Positions 34,022-43,500 of a DNA stretch of 64,000 nucleotides are shown here, in pieces. The stretch is from Lachnospiraceae bacterium. GTDB taxonomy: Bacteria; Bacillota; Clostridia; Lachnospirales; Lachnospiraceae. Numbering within the stretch: the stretch's first letter is position 1; each line of letters begins with the position of its first letter. The notes under the pieces are model-generated. The model saw only the letters and a program-made list of their open reading frames with translations. It searched no databases and was not told the origin of the DNA. Position numbers and translations under genes: made by a program. The stretch is taken from contig JAFVXW010000048.1 in the NCBI GenBank assembly GCA_017500935.1, positions 1-64,000 on the forward strand, written 5' to 3'.

Positions 34022-34843
34022 ATGTTAAAAAGAGTGATAAGCGGGGCGGTGCTTTTAGTACTGGCACTGGCGTTTATCCTGACAGGAGGAAAGCTGCTGG
34101 GAGTTGTATGTGCAGTTTTGTCCATGACAGCCTATCGGGAATTGATGCGTGCCTGCAAAGTGGAAAAATGGGGCAAATGCGGTCTGCTGGAAACAGCGGG
34201 ATATGCAGGGATCCTTCTTTATTATATGATCATGATCCTTTCCGGAGATTTTTCCTGGGCGCTGGCATCACTGGTATTTATATTTCTTTTGCAGATGGCA
34301 GTTTATGTATTTAAGTTTCCCGGATATCAGGCACAGCAGGTGCAGGCTGCGTTTTTCAATGTGTTTTATGCCTGTGTGCCCTTTTCCTTTGTGTTTCTGA
34401 CAAGGCAGTTAGAGCACGGCATTTATCTGGTGTGGCTGATCTTTGTCAGTTCCTGGGTTTGTGATACCTGTGCTTATTTTGCAGGCGTTACCCTTGGAAA
34501 ACATAAACTGGCTCCGGTTTTAAGCCCTAAAAAGTCGGTGGAAGGTGCCATCGGCGGTGTGATCGGTTCCATTGCAGTCGGTGTGTTGTTTGCATGGATC
34601 TTTTTGGTGCCCGTGACCGGCAAAACTTCCATGATCTGGGCAGTAGCATGCATCAGCGGTGCCGGCGCTGTGATCTCTCAGATAGGCGATCTGGCAGCAT
34701 CTGCGATCAAACGCAATCATGACATTAAGGACTACGGAAAACTGATCCCCGGACATGGCGGTATCATGGACCGTTTTGACAGTGTACTGTTTACCGCACC
34801 GATCATTTATTATCTGTCGGTGCTGTTTATGGAGGTATTATGA
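34022..34843 (+). CDS. cdsA: Phosphatidate cytidylyltransferase
   Basis: 273 aa from ATG 34022, seven bases after AAGGAGG; the ATG at 34016 is too close. It is hydrophobic with about eight membrane segments. SPKKSVEGAIGG and the signature GDLAASAIKRNHDIKDYGKL leading into PGHGGIMDRFDS are present. Makes CDP-diacylglycerol for phospholipid synthesis. Overlaps dxr by ATGA. Confidence 0.97.
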   Translation: MLKRVISGAVLLVLALAFILTGGKLLGVVCAVLSMTAYRELMRACKVEKWGKCGLLETAGYAGILLYYMIMILSGDFSWALASLVFIFLLQMAVYVFKFPGYQAQQVQAAFFNVFYACVPFSFVFLTRQLEHGIYLVWLIFVSSWVCDTCAYFAGVTLGKHKLAPVLSPKKSVEGAIGGVIGSIAVGVLFAWIFLVPVTGKTSMIWAVACISGAGAVISQIGDLAASAIKRNHDIKDYGKLIPGHGGIMDRFDSVLFTAPIIYYLSVLFMEVL

Positions 34844-35988
34844 AAAAAATAGCGATTTTGGGTTCTACCGGTTCCATCGGTACACAGACACTGGAGATCG
34901 TGCGCAATCAGCCGGATATCTGTGCGGTTGCACTGGCAGCAGGACAGAATGTGGATCTGATGGAAGCACAGATCCGTGAATTTAAGCCGCTGATCGCCGG
35001 TATGTGGGATGAAAAAGCTGCGGAAGCGTTAAAACTGCGCGTGGCAGATCTGCCGGTGAAGATCGTATGCGGTATGGACGGTCTGTTGGAGATTGCGTCC
35101 ATGGAAGAAAGTGATATTGTGGTAACCGCAGTGGTGGGTATGATCGGTATCCGTCCGACCATCGCAGCTATTGAAGCCGGAAAGACCATTGCACTTGCAA
35201 ATAAGGAAACCTTGGTGACAGCAGGACATCTGATCATGCCTCTGGCAGAGAAAATGGGCGTTTCCATTCTGCCCGTTGACAGTGAACATTCTGCGATTTT
35301 CCAGTCTCTGCAGGGCCGGGCAGACAATCGGATCAAAAAGATCCTTCTGACTGCATCAGGCGGTCCTTTCCGGGGAAAAACAAAAGAAGAACTGGAAAAT
35401 ATGTCTTTGGAAGATGCATTAAAGCATCCCAACTGGTCCATGGGCAAAAAAGTGACCATCGATTCTGCTTCTCTGGTGAACAAAGGTCTGGAAGTGATGG
35501 AGGCAAAATGGCTGTTTGATGTGGACCTTGACCGGATTCAGGTTGTGGTGCATCCCCAGAGTATTGTGCATTCTGCAGTGGAATATGATGACGGTGCAGT
35601 GATCGCACAGCTTGGTGTGCCGGATATGAAGCTTCCGATCCAGTATGCGATCCTTTATCCCCAGAGACGTCCCATGCAGGAAAAACCGCTGGATCTGTTT
35701 GCACTGCATACACTGACCTTTGAAAAACCGGATCTGGAGGTATTCCCCGGTCTGGCACTGGCTTATGAGTCTGCAAGAGCAGGCGGCAGTATGCCCACAG
35801 TATTTAATGCGGCAAACGAGATGGCCGTAAAGCTTTTGCTGGATAAAAAAATACGTTTTGTACAGATTCCGGAGATCATTGGTGCAGCAATGCAGCATCA
35901 TAAACGGATAGAAGCTCCCAATCTGGAGCAGATCCTGCAGGCTGAGGCAGAAACTTATGAATTTATTGGGCAGGAGATGAAGATTTGA
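34840..35988 (+). CDS. dxr: 1-deoxy-D-xylulose 5-phosphate reductoisomerase
   Basis: 382 aa. IAILGSTGSIGTQTLEIVRN binds NADPH, ALANKETLVTAG and LPVDSEHSAIFQ lead to the catalytic region, and GGPFRGKT and HPNWSMGKKVTIDSASLVNK are conserved. First committed step of the MEP isoprenoid pathway; ispG lies 3.5 kb downstream. Overlaps both neighbours. Confidence 0.98.
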   Translation: MKKIAILGSTGSIGTQTLEIVRNQPDICAVALAAGQNVDLMEAQIREFKPLIAGMWDEKAAEALKLRVADLPVKIVCGMDGLLEIASMEESDIVVTAVVGMIGIRPTIAAIEAGKTIALANKETLVTAGHLIMPLAEKMGVSILPVDSEHSAIFQSLQGRADNRIKKILLTASGGPFRGKTKEELENMSLEDALKHPNWSMGKKVTIDSASLVNKGLEVMEAKWLFDVDLDRIQVVVHPQSIVHSAVEYDDGAVIAQLGVPDMKLPIQYAILYPQRRPMQEKPLDLFALHTLTFEKPDLEVFPGLALAYESARAGGSMPTVFNAANEMAVKLLLDKKIRFVQIPEIIGAAMQHHKRIEAPNLEQILQAEAETYEFIGQEMKI

Positions 35989-37046
35989 TCGGAACTATCC
36001 TAATCTTTTTTATAATCTTTTTCGTGATCGTAATGGGGCACGAATTCGGCCATTTTTTGCTGGCCAAGACAAATGGCATTAAGGTAAATGAGTTTTCTAT
36101 CGGTATGGGTCCGAAGCTTGCCGGTTTTGAAAAGGGCGGCACGGAATACTGTATCCGGGCAATCCCCATCGGCGGTGCGTGTATCTTTGAAGGGGAGGAC
36201 GGACTGCAGAAAGAAAAAGGCGACAGCAGTCAGGAGGGCAATTTTCAGAATGCCTCTGTCTGGGCGAGAATTTCGACTGTCATAGCAGGTCCGCTGTTTA
36301 ATTTTATTCTGGCATTTTTCTTTGCAATTTTGGTGGCAGGATATGCCGGGGCGGATATTCCGGTGCTGGGCGATGTGGCGGAAGGTTCTGCGGCGCAGGC
36401 GGCAGGAATGCAGGCCGGTGATAAGATCATCGGTTTTGACGGGAAAATCTGTCTTGCCAGAGAGATTTCCCTGATGATGGCCTTAAATCCTGACGGCAGC
36501 CCTGTTGAAGTGGTGTATGAACGTGACGGTGCACGTTTTGAAACCGTGCTGACACCCAAATTCAATGAGGAAGAAAACCGCTATCTGGTGGGCTTTGTCA
36601 ATTACGCGCAGTATGAGGAAGCAAAAGGATTTTCCCTTTTTAAATACGGCTGGTATCAGCTGCGTTTTTCCATTAAAAACTCTGTGCTGAGTGTGATCTC
36701 ACTTTTCCAGGGAAAACTGTCTGCGGATGATGTGGCAGGACCCGTGGGTATGGCTCAGGTCGTAAACGAAGTAAAAGAAGCGGCAGAACCGGGCGGACCG
36801 ATGCTTGTCTTTATGAATATGGTCAACATTGCGATGCTGTTGTCTGTCAGCCTTGGCGTGATGAATCTTCTGCCTTTCCCGGCACTGGACGGCGGAAGAC
36901 TGGTGTTTTTGCTCATCGAGGCTGTACGCGGCAAACCGCTGCCGCCGGAAAAAGAGGGCATCATTCATTTTGCGGGCTTTGTGGTGCTGATGATCGTTAT
37001 GGTGCTGGTACTGTTTAATGACATTCAGCGGATATTTGGAATTTAA
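35985..37046 (+). CDS. rseP: Site-2 intramembrane metalloprotease
   Basis: 353 aa, TTG start overlapping the dxr stop. Zinc motif HEFGH at 19-23 within the first membrane helix, one central PDZ domain (VLGDVAEGSAAQAAGMQAGD), and the second active-site block LLPFPALDGGRLVF. Cleaves membrane-bound regulators, for example anti-sigma factors. A terminator follows. Confidence 0.96.
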   Translation: MIGTILIFFIIFFVIVMGHEFGHFLLAKTNGIKVNEFSIGMGPKLAGFEKGGTEYCIRAIPIGGACIFEGEDGLQKEKGDSSQEGNFQNASVWARISTVIAGPLFNFILAFFFAILVAGYAGADIPVLGDVAEGSAAQAAGMQAGDKIIGFDGKICLAREISLMMALNPDGSPVEVVYERDGARFETVLTPKFNEEENRYLVGFVNYAQYEEAKGFSLFKYGWYQLRFSIKNSVLSVISLFQGKLSADDVAGPVGMAQVVNEVKEAAEPGGPMLVFMNMVNIAMLLSVSLGVMNLLPFPALDGGRLVFLLIEAVRGKPLPPEKEGIIHFAGFVVLMIVMVLVLFNDIQRIFGI

Positions 37047-37059
37047 TAAGTAACAGAAT

Positions 37060-37103
37060 AAAACCTTTCGCAGTATTTGGAAGAATGCTGTGCAAGGTTT
37101 TTT
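37060..37103 (+). terminator. Rho-independent terminator after rseP
   Basis: AAAACCTT...AAGGTTTT with an inner imperfect stem and trailing T-run. It closes the pyrH-rseP unit. Confidence 0.75.
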
Positions 37104-37112
37104 ATTTTACAC

Positions 37113-37141
37113 TTGCAATCGGCAGAAATGGATTTTATACT
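37113..37141 (+). promoter_or_regulatory. Promoter of the phosphatase-kinase pair
   Basis: TTGCAA (37113-37118), a 17-base spacer and TATACT (37136-37141). The leader holds a CCGCAGA...TCTGCGG hairpin followed by CGTTTTCGG, possibly an attenuator. Confidence 0.55.
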
Positions 37142-37279
37142 GTATTTACAGCCGTTCTGGCTGACCGCAGATGTTCTGTCTGCGGCGTTTTCGGAGAGCT
37201 GAGAGAAAAAAGGAAATGTCCGGCTAAAAATCACCGGGCAGGTTTGTTATGTTCTTCCTGTAGAGAGACAGGAGGAAAT

Positions 37280-38017
37280 ATGGAATATGTGACATCATTT
37301 TACTGGAACGAGGGCAGCTGTGGGCGGCTGAATCAGGATTCGGTTTCATTGCAGCAGGCATTTTGCCCCAATGCCCGTTTCGGGTGGCGAAAGGAAGCCA
37401 TTTTTTTGCTGGTGGCAGACGGCATCGGAGGACTTGCGCAGGGAGAGTGGGCAAGCGGGACGGTGACGGAAGAGATGACCAGATGGTTCTGGGAACAGGC
37501 CCTTTTTGTTCTGGAACGCAGGGGCTGGCAGAAGCTTTTGGAAAAAAGTGCAGTGCGCAGTCTGCGAAGAATACAGGAAGAGATGGAATGGCAGGAAAAG
37601 AACGGGCAGTTTTACAGCGGTACCACCTGCACGATGGCGGTGGTATATCGCAGGCGCTATCTGCTGGTTCACATCGGAGACAGCAGGGCTTACCGGATCG
37701 GCAAAAAAGAATGCTGTCTGACCACAGATCATCATCAGGATGGAAAGCTTAGCCGCTGTATCGGTGATTTTGGTTTTTGCCGCCCGGATATCCAAACCGG
37801 AAGGCTGCGGAAAAAGGAGATTCTGCTTTTGTGCACCGACGGTTTCTGTACGGGGGCACCGGATGGTTTTTGGGGGCAGTGTTTCAGGGGAACAAACCAA
37901 AAAACGGCCGGGGAGGCACAGCAGAGTCTGCAGGAGAACCTGAATCGGACGGGACGTTTTTTACTGGCACACGGCGCAGCGGATAATCTGACTGCAGCGG
38001 CAGTGTTCCTTTTTTAG
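37280..38017 (+). CDS. PP2C-family protein phosphatase
   Basis: 245 aa from ATG 37280 with GGAGGA directly before; longer frames extend into the leader. LVADGIGGLAQGEWASG, HIGDSRAYRIGKKE, LLCTDGFC and AADNLTAAAVFLF are the metal-binding PP2C motifs. Reverses Ser/Thr phosphorylation, presumably by the kinase encoded ten bases downstream. Similar pairs in other Bacillota control cell wall and translation, usually located next to rsgA rather than here. Cytoplasmic. Confidence 0.92.
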   Translation: MEYVTSFYWNEGSCGRLNQDSVSLQQAFCPNARFGWRKEAIFLLVADGIGGLAQGEWASGTVTEEMTRWFWEQALFVLERRGWQKLLEKSAVRSLRRIQEEMEWQEKNGQFYSGTTCTMAVVYRRRYLLVHIGDSRAYRIGKKECCLTTDHHQDGKLSRCIGDFGFCRPDIQTGRLRKKEILLLCTDGFCTGAPDGFWGQCFRGTNQKTAGEAQQSLQENLNRTGRFLLAHGAADNLTAAAVFLF

Positions 38018-38027
38018 GAGGTGTCCC

Positions 38028-39398
38028 ATGAGAGAATTGATTGGTGAAAAATACAGAGTGATCAGAGAAATCGGTACCGGCGGAGGCGGCAGTGTGTTCC
38101 AGGTATATGATCTGAAGCTGGAGCGGTTCTGGGCTGCAAAACGGGTGGAAAATCAGGACAGGGTCATGGAGGAGCGTGTCCTGCAGGCCATGGAATCCGT
38201 ATCGGCGGTGCGCATTGTGGATGTGGTGGTGCAGGGAGAGGAAAAGTACCTGATCATGGATTGGATCGACGGAGAATCTTTGCAGCAGCGAATTGAAAGA
38301 AGCGGCGCCTGCAGCGTCGAGGAGGCGGTCCGCATTGCGGTCTGTGTCTGCAAAGCCTTTGAACAGTTGCATGGCATGGAACCGCCGGTTTTGTATCTGG
38401 ACTGTAAGCCGTCCAATATTATGCTGGAAAAGGATGGCAGGGTGCTTTTGGTGGATTTTGGAAGTGCCGTTCAAAAAGAAGGCAGTTTTACACAGCCGGT
38501 GGCCGGCAGTGTCGGGTATGCGGCACCGGAACAGCAGCATGCAGATTGGCAAAAACGCAAAGTGGATGAAAGAAGCGATATTTACAGCCTGGGAAAAACC
38601 CTGTATGCGGCTTTGGGCGGACAGTTTCCGGACAGACCGCCCTTTGGCTGTTTTGCGCTGCGGCAGGTAAACCGGGCTGTTCCGGACAGTCTGTGCCGTA
38701 TTGTGGAAAAGTGTACGGACCCTGTGCCGCAGAGACGCTATCAGACGGCAGAATCCCTGCGGCATGCGCTGGAAACACAAAAAAAGATGCAGAAAAAAAG
38801 AAAATATCTCTGGAAAGCTGCCGGATTGCTTGTTTTTTTGCTGCTTTGTGCGGCTGCCTGGGAGCTGGCAGAATGGATCAGGCAAAGCGTACAGATATGG
38901 GCAGAACCTTCAGAAAAACTGCCTGTCAGAATGATATCCGCAGTACATCTGGGAATCCGCAGCCGGACATTTATCCGGGCAATGCTGTGGATTCTGGCGG
39001 CCTTTGGACTGCAGAGCAGGATAAAAAAGAAGCTTTCTCCCAAAATGCCGAACTGGGAGGTAAAACAAAGTGTACTTCGTACCATGAAACGGCAGAAAAT
39101 GCGCTGCTTATTGGCGGCAGGAATTTTGGGACTGCTTATATGTGCGGGAGTGGGAAGCGGCAGTGAAGGAGGTTATGTGGAAGCGGCTGCTTTGGAGCAG
39201 CCTTTGTTTGGATTGCGGGATGCCTCGCTGCGCAGACTTTTGATAAAGGAGGAAGCTGTCCTTAAACTGGATGAAAGGATCTTTGTGGAACTTGATCCGG
39301 CATGTCTGGAAAAAGGAAAGCTTTATCAGATCACAGTCTGCGGTGAAGATGAGGACGGAAAGCAAAGTGTGATCACATTTTTCCTGCAGGCAGACTAA
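38028..39398 (+). CDS. Membrane serine/threonine protein kinase with variant catalytic loop
   Basis: 456 aa. Glycine loop IGTGGGGSVF (15-24), Lys38, catalytic loop YLDCKPSN (Asp125, Lys127, Asn130) and DFGSA (Asp143). The usual His-Arg before the catalytic Asp is Tyr-Leu, so regulation by activation-loop phosphorylation may differ. GSVGYAAPEQ closes the lobe. Hydrophobic stretches near 258-283, about 315-330 and about 365-385 suggest membrane anchoring. There are no PASTA repeats; the C-terminal 70 residues form a small unrecognised domain. GGAGGTG site. Confidence 0.88.
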   Translation: MRELIGEKYRVIREIGTGGGGSVFQVYDLKLERFWAAKRVENQDRVMEERVLQAMESVSAVRIVDVVVQGEEKYLIMDWIDGESLQQRIERSGACSVEEAVRIAVCVCKAFEQLHGMEPPVLYLDCKPSNIMLEKDGRVLLVDFGSAVQKEGSFTQPVAGSVGYAAPEQQHADWQKRKVDERSDIYSLGKTLYAALGGQFPDRPPFGCFALRQVNRAVPDSLCRIVEKCTDPVPQRRYQTAESLRHALETQKKMQKKRKYLWKAAGLLVFLLLCAAAWELAEWIRQSVQIWAEPSEKLPVRMISAVHLGIRSRTFIRAMLWILAAFGLQSRIKKKLSPKMPNWEVKQSVLRTMKRQKMRCLLAAGILGLLICAGVGSGSEGGYVEAAALEQPLFGLRDASLRRLLIKEEAVLKLDERIFVELDPACLEKGKLYQITVCGEDEDGKQSVITFFLQAD

Positions 39399-39443
39399 GA
39401 AGAGTGATTTTAAAGGCGGGTGATTTTTTATCCCGGCAGTATC

Positions 39444-39473
39444 TGTACACCCAAGCTAAGTCTGTGCTATACT
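39444..39473 (+). promoter_or_regulatory. Promoter of ispG-polC
   Basis: TGTACA (39444-39449), an 18-base spacer and TATACT (39468-39473) with an extended TGC. Confidence 0.5.
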
Positions 39474-39523
39474 GGCAGTATGGTATTGAGTGAAACGTTG
39501 TCTTTGAATAACAGGAGGTAATG

Positions 39524-40582
39524 ATGCATAGAGAACATACAAAAGTGGTAAAAATCGGTGACCGCGTGATCGGCGGCGGCAATCCTATTTTAATTCAGTC
39601 CATGACCAATACACCCACAGAAGATGTGGAGGCAACTGTTGCACAGATTCTTCGTCTGGAAGAGGTTGGCTGTGAGATCATCCGCTGTACCGTTCCGAAT
39701 ATGGAAGCGGCAAAAGCGATCGCAGAGATCAAAAAGCGGATTCACATTCCGCTGGTTGCAGATATTCATTTCGATTATAAAATGGCGATCGCAGCCATGG
39801 AAAACGGCGCAGACAAGATCCGTATCAATCCCGGCAACATCGGCGGTCCTGATAAGGTGGCGGCAGTGGTTGCAGTGGCTAAGGAAAAGAACATTCCCAT
39901 CCGTGTGGGCGTTAACGGCGGTTCTCTGGAAAAGAATCTGGTGGAAAAATACGGCGGCGTAACGGCTGAAGGCATTGTGGAGAGTGCGCTGGATAAGGTG
40001 CGTATGATCGAGGAACTGGATTATGATAATCTGGTGATCAGCATCAAGGCATCCGATGTCATGACCTGCGTAAAGGCCAATGAGATTCTGGCACAAAAGA
40101 CCAATTATCCCATTCATGTGGGTATCACGGAATCCGGTACGCTTACCAGCGGCAACATCAAATCCGGTATCGGCCTTGGTCTGATTTTACATCAGGGAAT
40201 CGGTGACACCATCCGTGTTTCCCTGACCGGCGATGTGACAGAAGAGATCAAATCCGCAAAGATCATTCTGCGTACACTGGGACTGCGCGAAGGCGGCATT
40301 GAAGTGGTAAGCTGTCCTACCTGCGGCAGAACCAAGATCGATCTGATCGGACTTGCCAATCAGGTTGAAACTTTAGTGGGAAAATATCCTCATTTAAATA
40401 TTAAGGTGGCTGTGATGGGCTGTGCGGTAAACGGCCCCGGCGAAGCCAAAGAAGCAGACATCGGCATTGCAGGCGGTATCGGCGAAGGCCTTTTGATCAA
40501 AAAAGGTCAGATCATCCGCAAAGTGCCTGAAAATGAATTTTTATCCACGCTCACCTATGAGCTGGACAATTGGAAGGAATAA
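39524..40582 (+). CDS. ispG: 4-hydroxy-3-methylbut-2-enyl diphosphate synthase
   Basis: 352 aa from ATG 39524, five bases after AGGAGG. GGNPILIQSMTNTPTEDVEA is the N-terminal signature. The [4Fe-4S] ligands sit in VSCPTCGRT and VMGCAVNGPGEA. Penultimate step of the MEP isoprenoid pathway. Ends ten bases before polC. Confidence 0.97.
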   Translation: MHREHTKVVKIGDRVIGGGNPILIQSMTNTPTEDVEATVAQILRLEEVGCEIIRCTVPNMEAAKAIAEIKKRIHIPLVADIHFDYKMAIAAMENGADKIRINPGNIGGPDKVAAVVAVAKEKNIPIRVGVNGGSLEKNLVEKYGGVTAEGIVESALDKVRMIEELDYDNLVISIKASDVMTCVKANEILAQKTNYPIHVGITESGTLTSGNIKSGIGLGLILHQGIGDTIRVSLTGDVTEEIKSAKIILRTLGLREGGIEVVSCPTCGRTKIDLIGLANQVETLVGKYPHLNIKVAVMGCAVNGPGEAKEADIGIAGGIGEGLLIKKGQIIRKVPENEFLSTLTYELDNWKE

Positions 40583-40592
40583 TTGACAAAAG

Positions 40593-43500
40593 ATGGCAAA
40601 ACAGTTTTTTGATGTATTTCCGGGACTGAAACTGGATCAGACAACACAGCAGCTTTTTAAACTGGTAAGCGTGGAAAGAGTAACTGCCACCAGACAGAAG
40701 GATTTTGTGCGTGTTTATATTGTGTGTGACCGTCTGATCGTAAAAGACACGGTCCTGTATGTGGAAAAGGCGATCAAAGACCAGTTGTTTGCCGGATGCA
40801 ATATCAGGATCAAGATTTACGAGAAGTTTAACCTTTCTGCGCAGTATAATCCGGAAAAGCTTCTTCATATTTATTATGACAGTATTCTGACCGAACTGCA
40901 GGAAAACAGTCCGGTGGAGTACAGTCTGTTTAAAAATGCGCAGATCACGTTTCCGACTGAGCGCGTGATGCGTTTGGAGCTGGCAGACACGGTAATTGCC
41001 CATGAAAAGAGCGCAGAGATCGTGCGGATTCTGGAAAAGATTTTTTGTGAACGATGCGGCATTATGGTGGATGTGCAGCCCTCCTATCTGCCGCCTAAGG
41101 AAAATAAGCACCGCGCCGAAGGCGAGATCATGATGAAGCGTCAGGTGGCGCAGATCGCGGCAAATGCAGGAGCTGACGGCAGTCAGCAGGCAGATGCCTC
41201 CTATGAAGCTTATCTGGCGTCCATGGGTGCGCAGGATGCTGCCATGCAGGCACAGGCAGAAGTCATGCAGGCGCAGGCAGCGGCGGAGGTACCGTTTGAG
41301 GGCGGCACGGTAAAAGCTGCGCCTCCCGCTGCAGACAAGTCTGCCGGCGACGCGGCAGCCCAAGGAAATGCCGGCGGCAAAGGTGATACAAAGGGCGGTA
41401 AGGAAAAATTTGTGCGCGGTGAAAATAAGGGTGAATACCGCCGTGCTGTCAAAAAGAGTGATAATCCCGATGTGATTTACGGAAGAGATTTTGAAGAGGA
41501 ACCGATTCCGATCGAAGATATTATCGGTGAGATGGGCGAAGTGGTCATCCGCGGTAAGATATTGAAGCTGGAAACCAGAGAGATCAAAAATGAAAGAACC
41601 ATCGTGATGTTTGATGTGACGGACTTTTCCGACACGATGAAGATTAAGATATTTACCTTAAACGAACAGTTAAAGGAAGTGCTGGCAGAGATCAAGCCGG
41701 GTGCTTTTGTCAAGCTCAAAGGTATCAGCATGATGGATAAATTTGACGGAGACCTGACCATCGGCTCCATCGTCGGCATCAAAAAGATACCGGATTTTAC
41801 CAGTACCCGTATGGATCATTCCGTCCGCAAGCGCGTGGAGCTGCACTGTCATACCAAAATGAGCGATATGGACGGTGTTTCCGAGGCAAAAGACATCGTA
41901 AAGCGTGCCTACAAATGGGGACATCCGGCCATCGCGATCACAGATCACGGCGTGGTACAGTCATTCCCCGATGCCAACCACGTGATCGATGATCTGTGGA
42001 AAGCAGAAAAAACCAAACGAAAAGAAAACGGGGATGAAAATCCCGATAAAAATGATTTCTTTAAGGTAATTTACGGATGTGAAGGTTATCTGGTAGATGA
42101 CTTAAAGGAAATCGTCACCGGAGACAAAGGTCAGAAGCTGGACGATTCCTATGTGGTATTTGACATAGAAACCACCGGTTTTTCTCCGGTAAAAAATAAG
42201 ATCATAGAGATTGGTGCCGTGAAAGTGGTGCAGGGAAAGATCGTGGATCGTTTTTCTGCATTTGTAAATCCTCATGTGCCGATTCCGTTTCGGATCGAGC
42301 AGCTGACCGGCATCAATGATGAGATGGTGATGGATGCAGAATCCATCGAGGCGGTGCTGCCGCAGTTTATTGAATTTTCAAAGGGATGTATTTTTGTTGC
42401 CCACAATGCCAGCTTTGATATGAGTTTTATTCTGGAGAATGCACGGCAGCAGGGAATTGCCATGGAGCCTACTTATGTGGATACCGTGGGTATCGCCAGA
42501 GTGCTTTTGCCCAATCAGGCAAAGCATACGCTGGACGCAGTGGCAAAAACACTGGGGGTTTCTCTGGAGAATCATCACCGTGCCGTGGATGATGCGGAAG
42601 CGACTGCGGAATTTTTTGTAAAAATGATTCCCATGCTGCGCGAACAAAAATGTGACAGTCTTGCAGATGTAAATCACATGGGAGATGCCAGTGCGGACAT
42701 CATCAGACGTCTGCCTTCCTACCATATTATATTGCTGGCCAAAAACGATGTGGGACGCGTTAACCTGTATTCTCTGGTATCTGAATCCCATCTGACCTAT
42801 TACAGCAAACAGCCCCGTATTCCCAAGAGTCTTCTGATGAAGCACAGGGAAGGACTGATCATTGGCAGCGCCTGTGAGGCGGGTGAGCTTTACAGAGCGA
42901 TTCTGGATGAAAAATCCGATGCAGAGATCGCGCGGATCGTAAATTTCTATGATTATCTGGAAATTCAGCCCACCGGCAATAATATGTTCATGATCACGTC
43001 CGACAGGATTGAAAATGTCAATTCCGTGGAAGATATCCAGAATATCAACCGCAGGATCGTGCATCTGGGAGAACAGTTCAATAAACCGGTTGTTGCTACC
43101 TGTGACGTACATTTCCTTGATCCGGCGGATGAAGTATACAGAAGAATTATCATGGCTGGAAAAGGCTTTAAGGATGCGGATGATCAGGCACCGCTGTATC
43201 TGCGCACCACAGAGGAAATGCTGGAGGAATTCCAGTATCTGGGCAGTGAAAAAGCGGAGGAAGTGGTTATTACCAATACCAATTTCATTGCCGATCAGGT
43301 GGAGACGATTTCACCGGTGCGTCCCGATAAATGTCCGCCCGTTATTCCTGACAGTGACAAAACGCTGACGGATATCTGTTACAGAAAGGCAAGAGAGCTT
43401 TACGGCGACGATCTGCCCCAGATCGTGGTGGATCGTCTGGAAAAGGAATTAAATTCCATCATCAAAAACGGATTTGCCGTTATGTACATCATTGCCCAGA

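Noticed and set aside
37085..37279. N-terminal extension of the PP2C gene
   Set aside because: The extra 65 residues cover the terminator, promoter and leader hairpin; a perfect ribosome site precedes ATG 37280.
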